Positions 23,521-34,030 of a stretch of DNA of 64,000 nucleotides are shown in pieces. The notes under the pieces are model-generated. The model was not told where the DNA came from and did not search any database. It worked only from the letters and a program-made list of their open reading frames with translations. The position numbers and the translations under genes are program-made. This DNA is from Nitrospirota bacterium (GTDB taxonomy: Bacteria > Nitrospirota > Thermodesulfovibrionia > Thermodesulfovibrionales > UBA6898). The stretch lies in assembly GCA_021811105.1 (NCBI GenBank), contig JAJZPM010000011.1, positions 1 to 64,000 on the forward strand, read 5' to 3'. The stretch's first letter is position 1, and each line of letters begins with the position of its first letter.

Positions 23521-24852
23521 TTGAAAAGGAAGAATAATCATATTCTGACAGAGTTGCTCGGGGCTGTCGAAAACAGGCAGGCCTCAGTCGGCATCGTTGG
23601 CCTGGGGTATGTGGGGCTTCCGCTGGCGATAGCATTTCACGGGGTGGGGTTTGTTGTCCGGGGGTTCGACGTTGACTCGAAGAAGGTCCCCTTGCTGAAG
23701 GCCGGGAAGAGTTATCTGCGGCATATCCCCTCCAGAGAGATCAGGGCTATGGCCCTCTCGGGCAGGTTCATCCCGACGGACGACTTCTCCCTCATAAAGG
23801 ATACCGACTGTGTCTGTATCTGCGTTCCGACGCCGCTGAGCAGGTTCAGGGAACCCGATCTCTCTTATGTGATCAAAACCGCGGAGTCGATCGCCCGTTT
23901 TCTGCGGCCCGGCCATCTCATCGTGCTCGAAAGCACCACGTATCCCGGCACCACCGAGGAGGACGTAAGACCGATACTCGAACGCACAGGACTGAAGGCA
24001 GGCAGGGACTTTTTCCTCGCCTTCTCCCCGGAGAGGGAAGACCCGAACAATCCGAAGTTTTCTACGTCTACGATCCCGAAGGTCGTGGGCGGCACCTCGC
24101 CGTCCTGCCTGAAGGCCGCACAGGCGCTCTACGGGAAGGTCATCGGAAAGACGGTCCCGGTCTCTTCGACGCGCGTTGCCGAGGCATCCAAACTCCTCGA
24201 AAACATCTACCGGTCGGTGAACATCGCGCTGGTGAACGAACTGAAGGTCTGCTTCGACAGGATGGGCATCGACATATGGGAGGTGATTGAGGCGGCAAAG
24301 ACGAAGCCGTTCGGTTTCCAGGCCTTCTACCCGGGGCCCGGCCTCGGCGGCCACTGCATACCGATAGACCCGTTTTACCTTACCTGGAAGGCGAGGGAGT
24401 ATGACTTCCATACGCGGTTCATCGAACTCGCCGGCGAGATCAATACTGCCATGCCCTATCATGTCGTCTCACGCGTCATCGAGGCGCTCAACGCGAAGGG
24501 CAAAGGGGTGAAGGGTTCGCGCATCCTCGTGCTCGGCATCGCCTATAAGAAGGACATCGACGATGTCAGGGAATCTCCCTCCCTCAAGCTGATCGCGCTG
24601 CTCAGGGAGAAGGGCGCGAAGGTCGATTATCATGACCCGTATATACCCAGGACGAAGAAGACGCGGGAGTACGACCTCAAGATGGTCTCGGTACCGCTGA
24701 CGCCGAAGAACCTCGGCAGGTATGACTGCGTGCTCATCTCGACCGACCACTCGGCCTTTGATTACGGGTCCATCGTGAAACACAGCAGGCTCGTCGTGGA
24801 CACGCGGAACGCCGCCGGCAGGATAAGGTCGAAGAAGATAGTAAAGGCGTGA
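23521..24852 (+). CDS. nucleotide sugar dehydrogenase (UDP-HexNAc 6-dehydrogenase type, WbpA-like)
   Basis: 443 residues from a TTG with AAGGAGGG at an ideal distance. NAD-binding VGIVGLGYVGLPLAIAF lies near residue 23. CICVPTPLSRFREPDLSYV and LVLESTTYPGTTEE follow. The central domain has the helix KLLENIYRSVNIALVNELK and the catalytic-cysteine motif PGPGLGGHCIPIDPFYL. The GGHCIPIDP form is typical of WbpA/WbpO/TuaD-like enzymes acting on UDP-N-acetylhexosamines rather than the GGSCFPKD form of UDP-glucose dehydrogenase seen at 34.3 kb. It would produce a UDP-HexNAc uronic acid for the glycan; the exact sugar is an inference. Confidence 0.88.
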   Translation: MKRKNNHILTELLGAVENRQASVGIVGLGYVGLPLAIAFHGVGFVVRGFDVDSKKVPLLKAGKSYLRHIPSREIRAMALSGRFIPTDDFSLIKDTDCVCICVPTPLSRFREPDLSYVIKTAESIARFLRPGHLIVLESTTYPGTTEEDVRPILERTGLKAGRDFFLAFSPEREDPNNPKFSTSTIPKVVGGTSPSCLKAAQALYGKVIGKTVPVSSTRVAEASKLLENIYRSVNIALVNELKVCFDRMGIDIWEVIEAAKTKPFGFQAFYPGPGLGGHCIPIDPFYLTWKAREYDFHTRFIELAGEINTAMPYHVVSRVIEALNAKGKGVKGSRILVLGIAYKKDIDDVRESPSLKLIALLREKGAKVDYHDPYIPRTKKTREYDLKMVSVPLTPKNLGRYDCVLISTDHSAFDYGSIVKHSRLVVDTRNAAGRIRSKKIVKA

Positions 24853-24906
24853 TAACTACAGTAAAAAGTGAAAAGTTAAAAGACCAATAGGCAAAAAGGA
24901 CCTCTT

Positions 24907-25146
24907 ACCCTACCGCGACCATAAAGTGTGTGTATTTAGGCCGTCATTCCCGCAGTCTTTAGGCGGGAATCCATTCTTAAGAAAACATGGATGCCCGACT
25001 GAGAACCTCGGGCATGACGGAAAAAGAACTATGATCTGGAGGTAACATTCGGTGAACTCCAGCATAAGGAGTGTCATCAGGCTCAAAAGCCCGTCAATCA
25101 AGCTTTTGTGGCTGCTAATTTACAATCTTTATGCAGCTGGAAGGTT
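24907..25146 (-). mobile_element. TIR element, copy C (full length, minus orientation), inside a low-complexity spacer
   Basis: Starts ACCCTACCGCGACCATAAAG, contains the CGTCATTCCCGCAG...CTCGGGCATGACGG core, and ends CTTTATGCAGCTGGAAGGTT. It sits between a purine-rich half-spacer (GTAAAAAGTGAAAAGTTAAAAG, 24862-24884) and the pyrimidine half (TTTAACCTATAACCTTTAAC, 25168-25194), as if inserted at the turning point of one spacer. The whole gap 24853-25205 contains nothing else. Confidence 0.75.
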
Positions 25147-26183
<1,037 letters not shown>

Positions 26184-26284
26184 GTTTCGAGTGTTAGGTC
26201 TTAGGTAGAAAACTCGCTAATTCCCCGTCACGGGTTTTTCGGTAAAACTCATAACTTAAAACCTAAAACCTAAAACCTAAAACT
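26184..26284 (+). repeat. low-complexity spacer between convergent genes
   Basis: Purine-style words (GTTTCGAGTGTTAGGTCTTAGG) follow galE. The far side is a near-perfect tandem AACCTAAAACCTAAAACC, which on the minus strand is purine-rich sequence following the stop of the DUF296 gene. Both stops are therefore followed by purine-rich words on their own coding strand. A small CCCGTCACGGGTTTTT hairpin near 26224 might aid termination. Confidence 0.65.
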
Positions 26285-26287
26285 TTC

Positions 26288-26722
26288 TTACAATTTCAAC
26301 AGCACCATCCCGGATTCGGGGTCGAGTTCCCTCCGCGCGGTTACTCCTTCCATCTCGATAATCACCGCTTCGAGCACGAGGAAGGTCTCGGAGTTCTCGC
26401 GGAGGCATCCGACCTTCACCATATCTTTCTTGCCGAAGGCCCCGTGAAAGTGCACCTTCGGCGTCTCTCCCTGCCAGAAGATCGTGCCCACGCCCATCAC
26501 CTCGTGGCTCTCGCCTAACTTCTTCCATACCGGCGTCGGAGGGAATTCGTCCTTCTCCGGACCGACTACGATGCTCCCCTCCCGCATGCCTCCCACCAGG
26601 TACAGGACGGCTGCCCTGATCTTCTCTCTTTTCGCGAGCTCGACGAGGTCCCCGAGCACATCGTCATGGTCCTCGAACCGTACGATTACGACCCTCCCGG
26701 GCCTTCCTACCTGATATTTCAT
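26288..26722 (-). CDS. DUF296 (PCC/PPC domain) protein
   Basis: 144 residues with GGGAGGAG just upstream of the ATG. The single PPC domain is complete: VVIVRFEDHDDVLGDLVELAKREKIRAAVLYLVGGM, then HEVMGVGTIFWQGETPKVHFHGAFGK and SETFLVLEAVIIEMEG. In plants the domain is fused to AT-hooks. Bacterial stand-alone forms are trimers of unknown function, and proposals include DNA-associated or ligand-sensing roles. The conserved HxHG (HFHGAFG) is present. It is transcribed towards galE and has no operon partner. About 640 bases of repeats separate it from the PilZ gene. Confidence 0.85.
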   Translation of the reverse strand: MKYQVGRPGRVVIVRFEDHDDVLGDLVELAKREKIRAAVLYLVGGMREGSIVVGPEKDEFPPTPVWKKLGESHEVMGVGTIFWQGETPKVHFHGAFGKKDMVKVGCLRENSETFLVLEAVIIEMEGVTARRELDPESGMVLLKL

Positions 26723-26825
26723 ATCTCCTCCCGTGTTGAGCTATGAACTTCGTGAATAAGTGACGTCATTCGTAAAATCTCCCCGCCCCCCCTCTTTGCC
26801 AAAGAGGAACAACAATAATTAGTTT

Positions 26826-26938
26826 ACCCTACCGCGACCATAAAGTGTGTGTATTTAGGCCGTCATTCCCGCAGTCTTTAGGCGGGAATCCATTCTTAAG
26901 AAAACATGGATGCCCGACTGAGAACCTCGGGCATGACG
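26826..26938 (-). mobile_element. TIR element, copy D (truncated, minus orientation)
   Basis: ACCCTACCGCGACCATAAAG, AGTGTGTGTATTTAGGC and the CGTCATTCCCGCAG...CTCGGGCATGACG core. It breaks off exactly at the end of the core, so only about half of the element is present. Gap 26723-27358 otherwise holds this element, two palindromic CTCTTTGCCAAAGAGG elements (about 26775-26812 and 26960-27042) and 300 bases in which I see no gene. Confidence 0.72.
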
Positions 26939-26959
26939 ATATTTAATTGCCGGGTTAAT

Positions 26960-27042
26960 AGTAAAATCCCCCCGCCCCCTTCTTTGCCAAAGAGGGGCAA
27001 CTTTCCTCCCTTTAGCAAAGGGAGGTTAGGAGGGATTTTATG
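26960..27042 (+). repeat. palindromic element with CTTTGCCAAAGAGGGG and CCTCCCTTTAGCAAAGGGAGG
   Basis: AAAATCCCCCCGCCCCC then TTCTTTGCCAAAGAGGGGC and TCCCTTTAGCAAAGGGAGG and TTAGGAGGGATTTTA. Two stem-loops lie inside an outer AAAATCCC.../...GGGATTTTA inverted repeat. Related copies lie at about 26775, 43000, 54107 and 55212. Confidence 0.68.
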
Positions 27043-27358
27043 GACAATGTCTCCAAACTTCCGTAATCATCAGTAACTGCCTTCGAAACAGAGTCTCGTA
27101 CCGGCTGACCGCCGGATAATTAGTTTACAATGTCGGCCCGGCAAAATAAACCTTCCGGCCGGGGAAAGCATTAAGGGGGAAGGATTAAGCAGTAAGGGGA
27201 CAATACGAGAGACAGGTGAAGATAGAGGTAGAGGTAAAGAAGTGAGGGGTGAAACAGCTACTCTATCTGTTCGCCTGTGAGCCTGTGAGCCGGATTGACA
27301 TGGCGTCCTGTTTTGCTATGCTTTATTCAGAGAACGGAAGTCCGCATCCGGGGAGAAA

Positions 27359-28057
27359 ATGGACAGACCGAGGCAGGAAAAAAGGCAACGCAAAAGGTTT
27401 GTGGTCGAGGACATGGAAATCCATGGCAAGATGGTGTTTGCCACGGAAGTCAGGGTCCTGAACATTAGCGTCAGCGGGATCTCGGTGAAGGCGGACCGCC
27501 GCCTCGACATCGGCAAGGATTATGCTCTGAAGCTTGTCGAAGGGGACAAGGAGATGTCTTTGAAGGGAACAGTTGTCTGGTCTTCCATCAGCGGGAGCAG
27601 GGCAGGCCCGCGGGGCGAGGCGGTCCCGCTGTATACTGCGGGCCTGAAATTTTCGAACCTCGTCACCGACAAGATGACGGAACTCGCCCAGTTCATAGGG
27701 ATGCATCTCAATGGGGACGATCATCGGCTTGGGGGTCTGCGCGTGGCGGTCATGGGACAGGAAAAGGCGGTCCTCGACTATCCCTCTCAGTACCGTGTGA
27801 AGAAGCTCAGCCTGAGCGGCATGCAGATCGAGAGCACGCAGGCGATCAGGCCTGACGCCAGGTTCCCGATGGAGATGTCGCTTCCCGAGGAGGGGCCGAT
27901 CCGCTTCACCGGAAGGGTCACCTCGTGCCGGCTTGTGCGTGACGAGGGCGCGGACCATTACGACATAGGGATCGCCTTCATGAACATGACCGAGAAGGAC
28001 ATCGACCGGCTGAAGGAGTTCATCAGCCTCCTCCTCCGCATGAACGATATGACGTAG
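27359..28057 (+). CDS. tandem PilZ domain protein (c-di-GMP binding candidate)
   Basis: 232 residues. The first PilZ unit begins with EKRQRKRFVVEDMEIHG, giving the R-x3-R arm, and continues to VLNISVSGISVKA, matching (D/N)-x-S-x-x-G; together they form the c-di-GMP site. A second, more divergent unit runs from about residue 128 (LDYPSQYRVKKLSLSGMQIES) to YDIGIAFMNMTEKDIDRLKEF and keeps the S-x-x-G turn but has a weak arginine arm. It may act as a c-di-GMP receptor controlling motility or exopolysaccharide output; no partner gene adjoins it. The ATG follows GGGGAGAAA. The next gene is convergent. Confidence 0.82.
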   Translation: MDRPRQEKRQRKRFVVEDMEIHGKMVFATEVRVLNISVSGISVKADRRLDIGKDYALKLVEGDKEMSLKGTVVWSSISGSRAGPRGEAVPLYTAGLKFSNLVTDKMTELAQFIGMHLNGDDHRLGGLRVAVMGQEKAVLDYPSQYRVKKLSLSGMQIESTQAIRPDARFPMEMSLPEEGPIRFTGRVTSCRLVRDEGADHYDIGIAFMNMTEKDIDRLKEFISLLLRMNDMT

Positions 28058-28137
28058 CCTGCGGTTCCCTGCTGCTGCATTCAGCCAAGCTACGAAGACC
28101 AGCTCGATACTTCTTATTTTTTCTACAGACAGTCCCT

Positions 28138-31100
28138 TTAATGGCCGTTTGTGCCATATTGCATAAGTGTAATACCCGTGAGGATCGCCCCGTCAGAAAA
28201 GGCGCCCGCCGAAATAAGGCTGCCTTCGCCCTGGTAACTTCCGATATTGGGGGTATACAGGCAGGTCTCGTTCGATTCGCAGAGGCCGTTTTCATTGCCG
28301 ATGCCGTCCCCGAAAATTTCCACTGCGTTTCTCAGGAATGTCGTCGTACAGGTCGAAAGGCCGCTGTTCCATGTTGCGCCGTCGATAGCATTGCAATCCG
28401 CCTCACCGGCCGCGGACCAGGTGTGCGTGAGCACATCTTCAGCGTTGCCTGTAAGGTGTATGGGGAGAACGCCCCTCACAGTGGTGTCCGAAGCCAGGAG
28501 TGACCAATCCAGAATCCTGCAGGTCATACCCGAAATGCAGGCGCCGCGGTAGTCCAGATCGGCACCCCAACCCCTGTATGCATTTTCAAAGTGCGTCCAG
28601 TCCGTGATCGAGTCGTATAACGCTGCGCCGGTCCCGCCGCCAGGGTTGACGGAATCGTGAGAGGATTTCCCGATAAATGATGGGGTAAGGGTGATGCCGG
28701 TGACGAGAGCGGCGTCGGATTGACCATTATTTGCGCACGTGCCGCTTATAAGCCCGGGATTTGTCCCTCCATAAACAGAGCAATTTCCTGCCTGTCCGTT
28801 ATTCCCCACCTTCAGAAGTCCCGTAAAATAATTGCCCGGAGAGTTATAGAGACTGATCCCTATATCGCGATTATCGGCAACAGCCAGGTTGCGGTACATG
28901 TTGCGCCCAGCGTAACCGCTATAGTATGAGTCGGAGTCGAAAAGGCCGGTTACATTGTTGGAGATCGAAATATTTATGAGGGAGTTGAAAGACGAACTGG
29001 GTACGTTGAGTCCATATCCGGCATTATACGCAGACGACATATTCGATATAAAATTGTTCGATGAGTACGCGGCGAGGGAAATCCCATTGCTGCTGTTGAA
29101 ACTGGTCACATCAATGAATCTGTTATTCGAACCACCTATGCTGATGCCGCCGTCGCTCGCAATAATATTGCTGAATGTATTGTTCGTACCTGCGATGTCG
29201 AGGCCGGTCCCGTTATTCGCTGAGATCAAGTTCTTGAAGGTGTTCTTTGATGAAGAAGTAAGATACACCCCGGTCATGGCGCCCGCAATCTCCATGTCCT
29301 CAAAAGTATTGTTCGAAGAATTGTTTACGCTGACGCCGTTTCCGCAACCGCTGCCGCTGCCGGCAACAGTTATGTTTGAAGCAGTGTTAAATGACGAATT
29401 CGTAAGGACAAGGCCTGCGCAGTCCGCAGAATAATGCGTTATTTTATTGTTCGAGGAATTATAGAGAGAAACGCTGCCTTTCGATCTTACGTTTCTCACA
29501 ACGGATTGATTTACGTTGCCTAAGTTGATGGAGTTCCAGCTTTCATGTTTATCGTAATTGCCTTCGATCCAGAGAAATTTATATGTGTTTGCGACTATAG
29601 CGACTTGAGGCGCGACAGTGCCGGGTGCTGCACTCGGCGCAGTTACGACTGCCTCCTTATCGGCATAGATAGTCACAAAAGGGTATATATAAGTGTTGAC
29701 GGGCAGAATGTAGACAGTGCCTGCATTATAAAAATTCGGAGATTGGGGATTAATCGTGACTATCGGATTGTTCCACCAGGGAGCATAGGCAGGACTGATC
29801 CTTGCGGACCCCCGGCCGTCTGTAATGCTGACGGGAGGTGTAGCCGACAATGTTCCTCCTCCCGATGTATTGTTGACCCAGCCGTATTGTCCCCATACCG
29901 CGGAATCGATACCCGAACTGAAATCATCGTAAAGGACGGTCCCGGCCGAATTGGAAAGAATAAAGTTATCGATGTCCGCCTTTAGGCTGACCGGTTCATT
30001 TGTTTGGGCATATTGCTGTATTGTGACATGGACTGCCGCGGCTGTTGACGCTCCTATCGCCTGCTGGATCAAGGCCCAGGTCCCCTGAGTCCAAGCGTAG
30101 GCGTTTATGGCGCTGCCGACCCTTTGTATCCTCAGTTTCCCCGAGGTGTCCCAAGCATAGCTGGGAGGAGCAGCCCCCTGCCTGACAGTCCCATCCACCC
30201 GGATAACACCGTTGTAATAGTTGCTTCCCTGCCAGGCTTCGCGCTCAACATAGGCCTGGTTTGCTCCTCCGGCGGTATTGGGGAAGTCGATCTGAAGCCT
30301 CGTGTAGACCTGATACTGCTGAGAAGTAATCTGGCCGTCAGGGAGGCTGTAATCGACCTGGATATCGAAGTCGCCCTGCACGACCCCGGGATCTTTAAGA
30401 TAAATCTGAGAGTTATTATAAGTCGCGGCAGCTCCACCGCCCGTGCTTGTCGTATACAGCTCAACCTTTGATGCGGGAAGCGAAAGATAGGGGTTGCCGT
30501 CGGCATATACCGTCACGTTGTTCGATCTCCATTTGGGGGTCCCGGAAAAATCAATCAGGTCCGTAAGCATCTTTCCGTCTTTGAGGCCGGTCGAGACCAT
30601 CCTAACCGTGCCGGTGCCGGAGTCGCAGACCCAGTTGAATGCATCCAGGGCATCAACGGCCGTAAGTCCGTTGCAGGCGGACTTTCCGATAACGTCGACT
30701 TTTCTCATCTCCCCGCCGTGCAGACAGACGGTATAACCCCCTGTCTCCGTTCCGGTGCAGGCCGTATCAGTGGCGGAAAAACTGTTTGCACCATCGTTCT
30801 TTACGTAGTCGTTCCAATTTCCGCCGTTGTTCGGATAAAGCGCTCCGATAGCACCTCTGAAAGATACAACCGAAAGCGTTGCGCTTCCGGAGATCGGACC
30901 GATGGCGGCAGTGATGGTAGTCGGACCCGTGGCTATAGCAGTCGCAAGACCATAGGTGTCGATGCTTGCGACAGCAGGGTTCGAGGAACTCCATGCTGCC
31001 TGGCTCGACACATCCCGGACGGAGTTATCTGTATACGTGCCGGTGGCCGTGAACTGCTGTGTGGTGCCGACGAGCAGGGCCTGATTCGGAGGCGTAACTG

Positions 31101-33663
31101 TAATTGAGGTCAATCGGGCCGGCTCGACGATCAAACTCGTGTTGCTGGAGACGGTTCCAAGTGTAGCGCTGATATTTGCCGTCCCTTCGCCGACGGAGGA
31201 GGCCAGCCCTGCTCCGTTGATTGCCGCCACGGCTGTGTTTGATGACTGCCATTTCACCCAGTTGGTTATGTCCACTGTGCTTCCGTCCGAATACTTGGCC
31301 GTTGCTGCGAATTGCTCAGTTTGGCCGAAAGGTATTGAAGTGTCCCCTGGGGTGACCGTAATGGAGACGAGAGACGGAGTGACTTCCAGCGTGGCGCTTG
31401 AGGAGAGGCCATTCAAAGAGGCGGTAATGGTGGTAGTCCCCGTGGTCGGGCCGGCTGTTGCAAGTCCATACCTGTCAATGGTCGCAATTGCAGGGTTTGA
31501 AGAAGTCCAGGTCACAGGGATTGTGGCGTCCTTCTTCATCGTATTTGAAAAAGTCCCGGAAGCAGTAAACTGCTGTTGTTTGTCGACTTCGACTCTCGGA
31601 TTTGAAGGCGATACCGACAGAGAAACAAGCGTCTCGGTGCCTCTGAAAGGATTGTTTGACGCATGGCATCCGGCGCTTCCGCAGCTGCCCATGCTTGGCC
31701 CTCCCCAATAAACGGTAGTCCCTCTGTGGCAACTGACGCTGAAGCACTGTCCGCCTGTAGGCAGTGGCGTGTAAATGAACGATACCGGAATATAGACTGA
31801 CTGCTGGGAACCGTTGGCCTTAACGTCGTATTTATGATTCACGTGCAGTAATTTGTCCGCAATGGTGGTATCGTCAGTCGTGGTTGAAAAATGGCAGGTC
31901 TTGCACGTTATTAAGGTAGGTCCATTCCAGTGACTTTGCTTGTTTACATGCGCCGCGTGGGTGTTTGCCTTGGGCGATCCGTTCGGATAATTTGGCATGC
32001 CGTTGCCTGTCCCGGACCCATGGCAGGAATCGCATGCAAGCGGGCCTGGAGTACCCCATGTCGGAGAGGTATTGCCCGGAATTGTCCCCGTTGAAACTGA
32101 TGTGCCGTTGCTGTGACAATATAAGTTCGAACAGCTTCCATATGACGCACTGGGAGCATGCTGCCCGGTCGCCCCGCTTGAGGAGCCCTTATACATACCC
32201 CCGCTTGTCCTTGGATCGGTCGCATTGATGGACCAGGCGACACTTCCGGCTACATGTTTGCCGGCTGTTGCCACATCCGTATGACAAAGACTGCATTCAA
32301 AGCTGTAGCCTGATGCTGAGCCCACATGTTTTTGATGGCTTCCCCTCGTCGGCGGGCTTGCAGCCGTCGCCCCGTGGCATGTTCCGCAAACGGCCGTCGA
32401 GGGATCGTCCCAAACAGGGGTTACGTTGCTCCCCCCGCTGGGAGACATGGATGCACCGTGACAATAGACATTGCTGCAGCTCTTTGATCCGAGTTTCGAG
32501 ACGCTCGTTGCAGGGGTTGTTGCCGTGGCGTCGTAGTTTGCCGATGCCTGTCCGTCATAGGCGCCACCCTGCGTTGTGCCCCCAAAATTATTGAATCCCA
32601 TAGTGATACTGCCGTCGTTATGCGTGGGGCCGCCGGCAACGCTGTTGTAATGGCAGGCGCTGCAAACTATCCCCTTGACGTTTACATGCGTGTTGTGGGC
32701 CCCTGCCGTCGCGGAGCCTGTCACCGTCGTCCAGACAAGGCCGTTTGGAGGGGCCGCCGCATCCACTACCGGAGGGCCGCCGTGACAGTTGGCGCAGGTA
32801 GGCTCAAAACCAAGCGGATGTGTATGGCATTCTTTGCACTTGCCGCGGTCGTTGTGCACGGTATCGCCAGCCAAAGACCAGTGATTGGCCGTCCTGTGAC
32901 AGACGTAACAGACGCTGTTTGATGCATTGGCAGAGTCCCCCGGCCCGTTTGCCCCGCTTTGGTCGTAGAGCTTTATCGTCCCCCCTACGGGCGTGCCCCC
33001 GGGGTTCGCATAATTTATGTACTCCCTGACGTTCTTCCCATATACGATCGCGTAGCCCCCTGTCTTAACATACTGCTCCAGCACGTCCCCCTTCACCTTA
33101 AAGGTGTCCGTATCCGTGGTGTCCGTTGCGATCTTGTAATAGAAGGGATAATTCTTATCAGGCAGGAGATAGTATCCGTAGTAATTCTGCGTAAGCGTCC
33201 CTGCCACCGTAATCTGCGTCCGGTTGCCGGTTTCCCAGTTGCCGATCACCGGCGGCGGTCCCGTGACAATATAGGTCAACGTCCCCCATGCCCTCGTCTG
33301 CCTCTGCTGATGCGGGTCATGACAGGTGACGCATTCCGTCTTCCAGCCCCCTTTTGCCGACCAATAGGCACTTCCAGTCGTCGAAGACGAGTGGGTCTTC
33401 ACCCCGGGGATAGCGGACTTGCTGCCGTCATGACAGGTGTAGCACCTTCTGTTGTTGATCGTGTCGTCGGCAGGGGCAGGAGGGTTCTGTACCGACGACC
33501 ACGGAGGCGTCGCCGAACTCTGCGTCCAGTGGCAACTCCCACACTCGATTCCGTATCCGGGCAGGTTCGTATGGGGGGCGTCGAGGGCAAAGGCAAGGGA
33601 TGTACTGAAGAGAAGAAGAAATGCCAGAACGTGATGGGCTATTCTGCCGGATCGTTCTATCAC
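28138..33663 (-). CDS. giant multihaem c-type cytochrome fused to Big_2 domains and a beta-helix
   Basis: About 1840 residues in one unbroken frame. A signal peptide (VLAFLLLFSTSLAFA) is followed over residues 40-680 by 11 CxxCH motifs (CGSCH, CYTCH, CVTCH, CYVCH, CKECH, CANCH, CSACH, CGTCH, CSLCH, CDSCH, CKTCH). Four CxxxxCH motifs (CSNVYCH, CSNLYCH, CFSVSCH, CGSAGCH) are interspersed, as in the Geobacter-type mixed-motif cytochromes. Then come three Big_2 Ig-like domains (about 685-950, each with a TW-x-SSNP-A-A-I/V core), a lectin-like segment, and an Asn-rich right-handed beta-helix (about 1370-1660, NNTFSN/SSNN turns). GTG 33675 is the track start; GTG 33663 has a G-rich site upstream and is equally likely. 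Probably secreted or cell-surface, for extracellular electron transfer. Confidence 0.82.
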   Translation of the reverse strand: MIERSGRIAHHVLAFLLLFSTSLAFALDAPHTNLPGYGIECGSCHWTQSSATPPWSSVQNPPAPADDTINNRRCYTCHDGSKSAIPGVKTHSSSTTGSAYWSAKGGWKTECVTCHDPHQQRQTRAWGTLTYIVTGPPPVIGNWETGNRTQITVAGTLTQNYYGYYLLPDKNYPFYYKIATDTTDTDTFKVKGDVLEQYVKTGGYAIVYGKNVREYINYANPGGTPVGGTIKLYDQSGANGPGDSANASNSVCYVCHRTANHWSLAGDTVHNDRGKCKECHTHPLGFEPTCANCHGGPPVVDAAAPPNGLVWTTVTGSATAGAHNTHVNVKGIVCSACHYNSVAGGPTHNDGSITMGFNNFGGTTQGGAYDGQASANYDATATTPATSVSKLGSKSCSNVYCHGASMSPSGGSNVTPVWDDPSTAVCGTCHGATAASPPTRGSHQKHVGSASGYSFECSLCHTDVATAGKHVAGSVAWSINATDPRTSGGMYKGSSSGATGQHAPSASYGSCSNLYCHSNGTSVSTGTIPGNTSPTWGTPGPLACDSCHGSGTGNGMPNYPNGSPKANTHAAHVNKQSHWNGPTLITCKTCHFSTTTDDTTIADKLLHVNHKYDVKANGSQQSVYIPVSFIYTPLPTGGQCFSVSCHRGTTVYWGGPSMGSCGSAGCHASNNPFRGTETLVSLSVSPSNPRVEVDKQQQFTASGTFSNTMKKDATIPVTWTSSNPAIATIDRYGLATAGPTTGTTTITASLNGLSSSATLEVTPSLVSITVTPGDTSIPFGQTEQFAATAKYSDGSTVDITNWVKWQSSNTAVAAINGAGLASSVGEGTANISATLGTVSSNTSLIVEPARLTSITVTPPNQALLVGTTQQFTATGTYTDNSVRDVSSQAAWSSSNPAVASIDTYGLATAIATGPTTITAAIGPISGSATLSVVSFRGAIGALYPNNGGNWNDYVKNDGANSFSATDTACTGTETGGYTVCLHGGEMRKVDVIGKSACNGLTAVDALDAFNWVCDSGTGTVRMVSTGLKDGKMLTDLIDFSGTPKWRSNNVTVYADGNPYLSLPASKVELYTTSTGGGAAATYNNSQIYLKDPGVVQGDFDIQVDYSLPDGQITSQQYQVYTRLQIDFPNTAGGANQAYVEREAWQGSNYYNGVIRVDGTVRQGAAPPSYAWDTSGKLRIQRVGSAINAYAWTQGTWALIQQAIGASTAAAVHVTIQQYAQTNEPVSLKADIDNFILSNSAGTVLYDDFSSGIDSAVWGQYGWVNNTSGGGTLSATPPVSITDGRGSARISPAYAPWWNNPIVTINPQSPNFYNAGTVYILPVNTYIYPFVTIYADKEAVVTAPSAAPGTVAPQVAIVANTYKFLWIEGNYDKHESWNSINLGNVNQSVVRNVRSKGSVSLYNSSNNKITHYSADCAGLVLTNSSFNTASNITVAGSGSGCGNGVSVNNSSNNTFEDMEIAGAMTGVYLTSSSKNTFKNLISANNGTGLDIAGTNNTFSNIIASDGGISIGGSNNRFIDVTSFNSSNGISLAAYSSNNFISNMSSAYNAGYGLNVPSSSFNSLINISISNNVTGLFDSDSYYSGYAGRNMYRNLAVADNRDIGISLYNSPGNYFTGLLKVGNNGQAGNCSVYGGTNPGLISGTCANNGQSDAALVTGITLTPSFIGKSSHDSVNPGGGTGAALYDSITDWTHFENAYRGWGADLDYRGACISGMTCRILDWSLLASDTTVRGVLPIHLTGNAEDVLTHTWSAAGEADCNAIDGATWNSGLSTCTTTFLRNAVEIFGDGIGNENGLCESNETCLYTPNIGSYQGEGSLISAGAFSDGAILTGITLMQYGTNGH

Positions 33664-33880
33664 ATATACCCCCACGATAATGAGAATTTAAATCAGATGA
33701 AAATGTTACTACAGTAGCAATTTGGCTGCCCAAAACAAGGCTAATGCTGTTTCTGATCTTTTTTCTCCCTAATTTTGAAAGAAAACTTGCTTAATCTTCG
33801 CTGTTCGGGCGGAATGCCGGTCCGTATGAAGATGCACGAAGACAGTCACCCCGGAATTACGTCCATGACTGCCTGGCAAC

Positions 33881-33905
33881 GGCCGCGAATGCGGCCTTTT
33901 TTTGT
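33881..33905 (+). terminator. intrinsic terminator on the plus strand with no annotated gene upstream
   Basis: GGCCGC-GAAT-GCGGCC followed by TTTTTTT is a strong rho-independent terminator reading rightwards. The nearest genes on both sides are on the minus strand, so it ends an unannotated plus-strand transcript or is coincidental. The gap 33676-34030 holds this hairpin and no recognisable gene; 33734-33880 is the only room for a small RNA. Confidence 0.7.
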
Positions 33906-34030
33906 GGTATATGGCATAGACAATGCGCCAAATGCCGCATGAAGAGTCGGTGTCGGTACACGCGAGGGAATAGACGACAGGAGATGGCCTGCCTCAACCA
34001 TGCCGCAAGTGATTCCACTGGAGAAGTAAA

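Noticed and set aside
28141-28503. Plus-strand ORFs across the giant cytochrome (several, 60-250 codons)
   Set aside because: They are antisense shadows of a gene with a signal peptide, haem motifs and domain structure.
33846-33880. 5S rRNA fragment (TGCCTGGCAACGGCCG resembles a 5S start)
   Set aside because: Only about twenty bases remain before the terminator and no other 5S segment follows.
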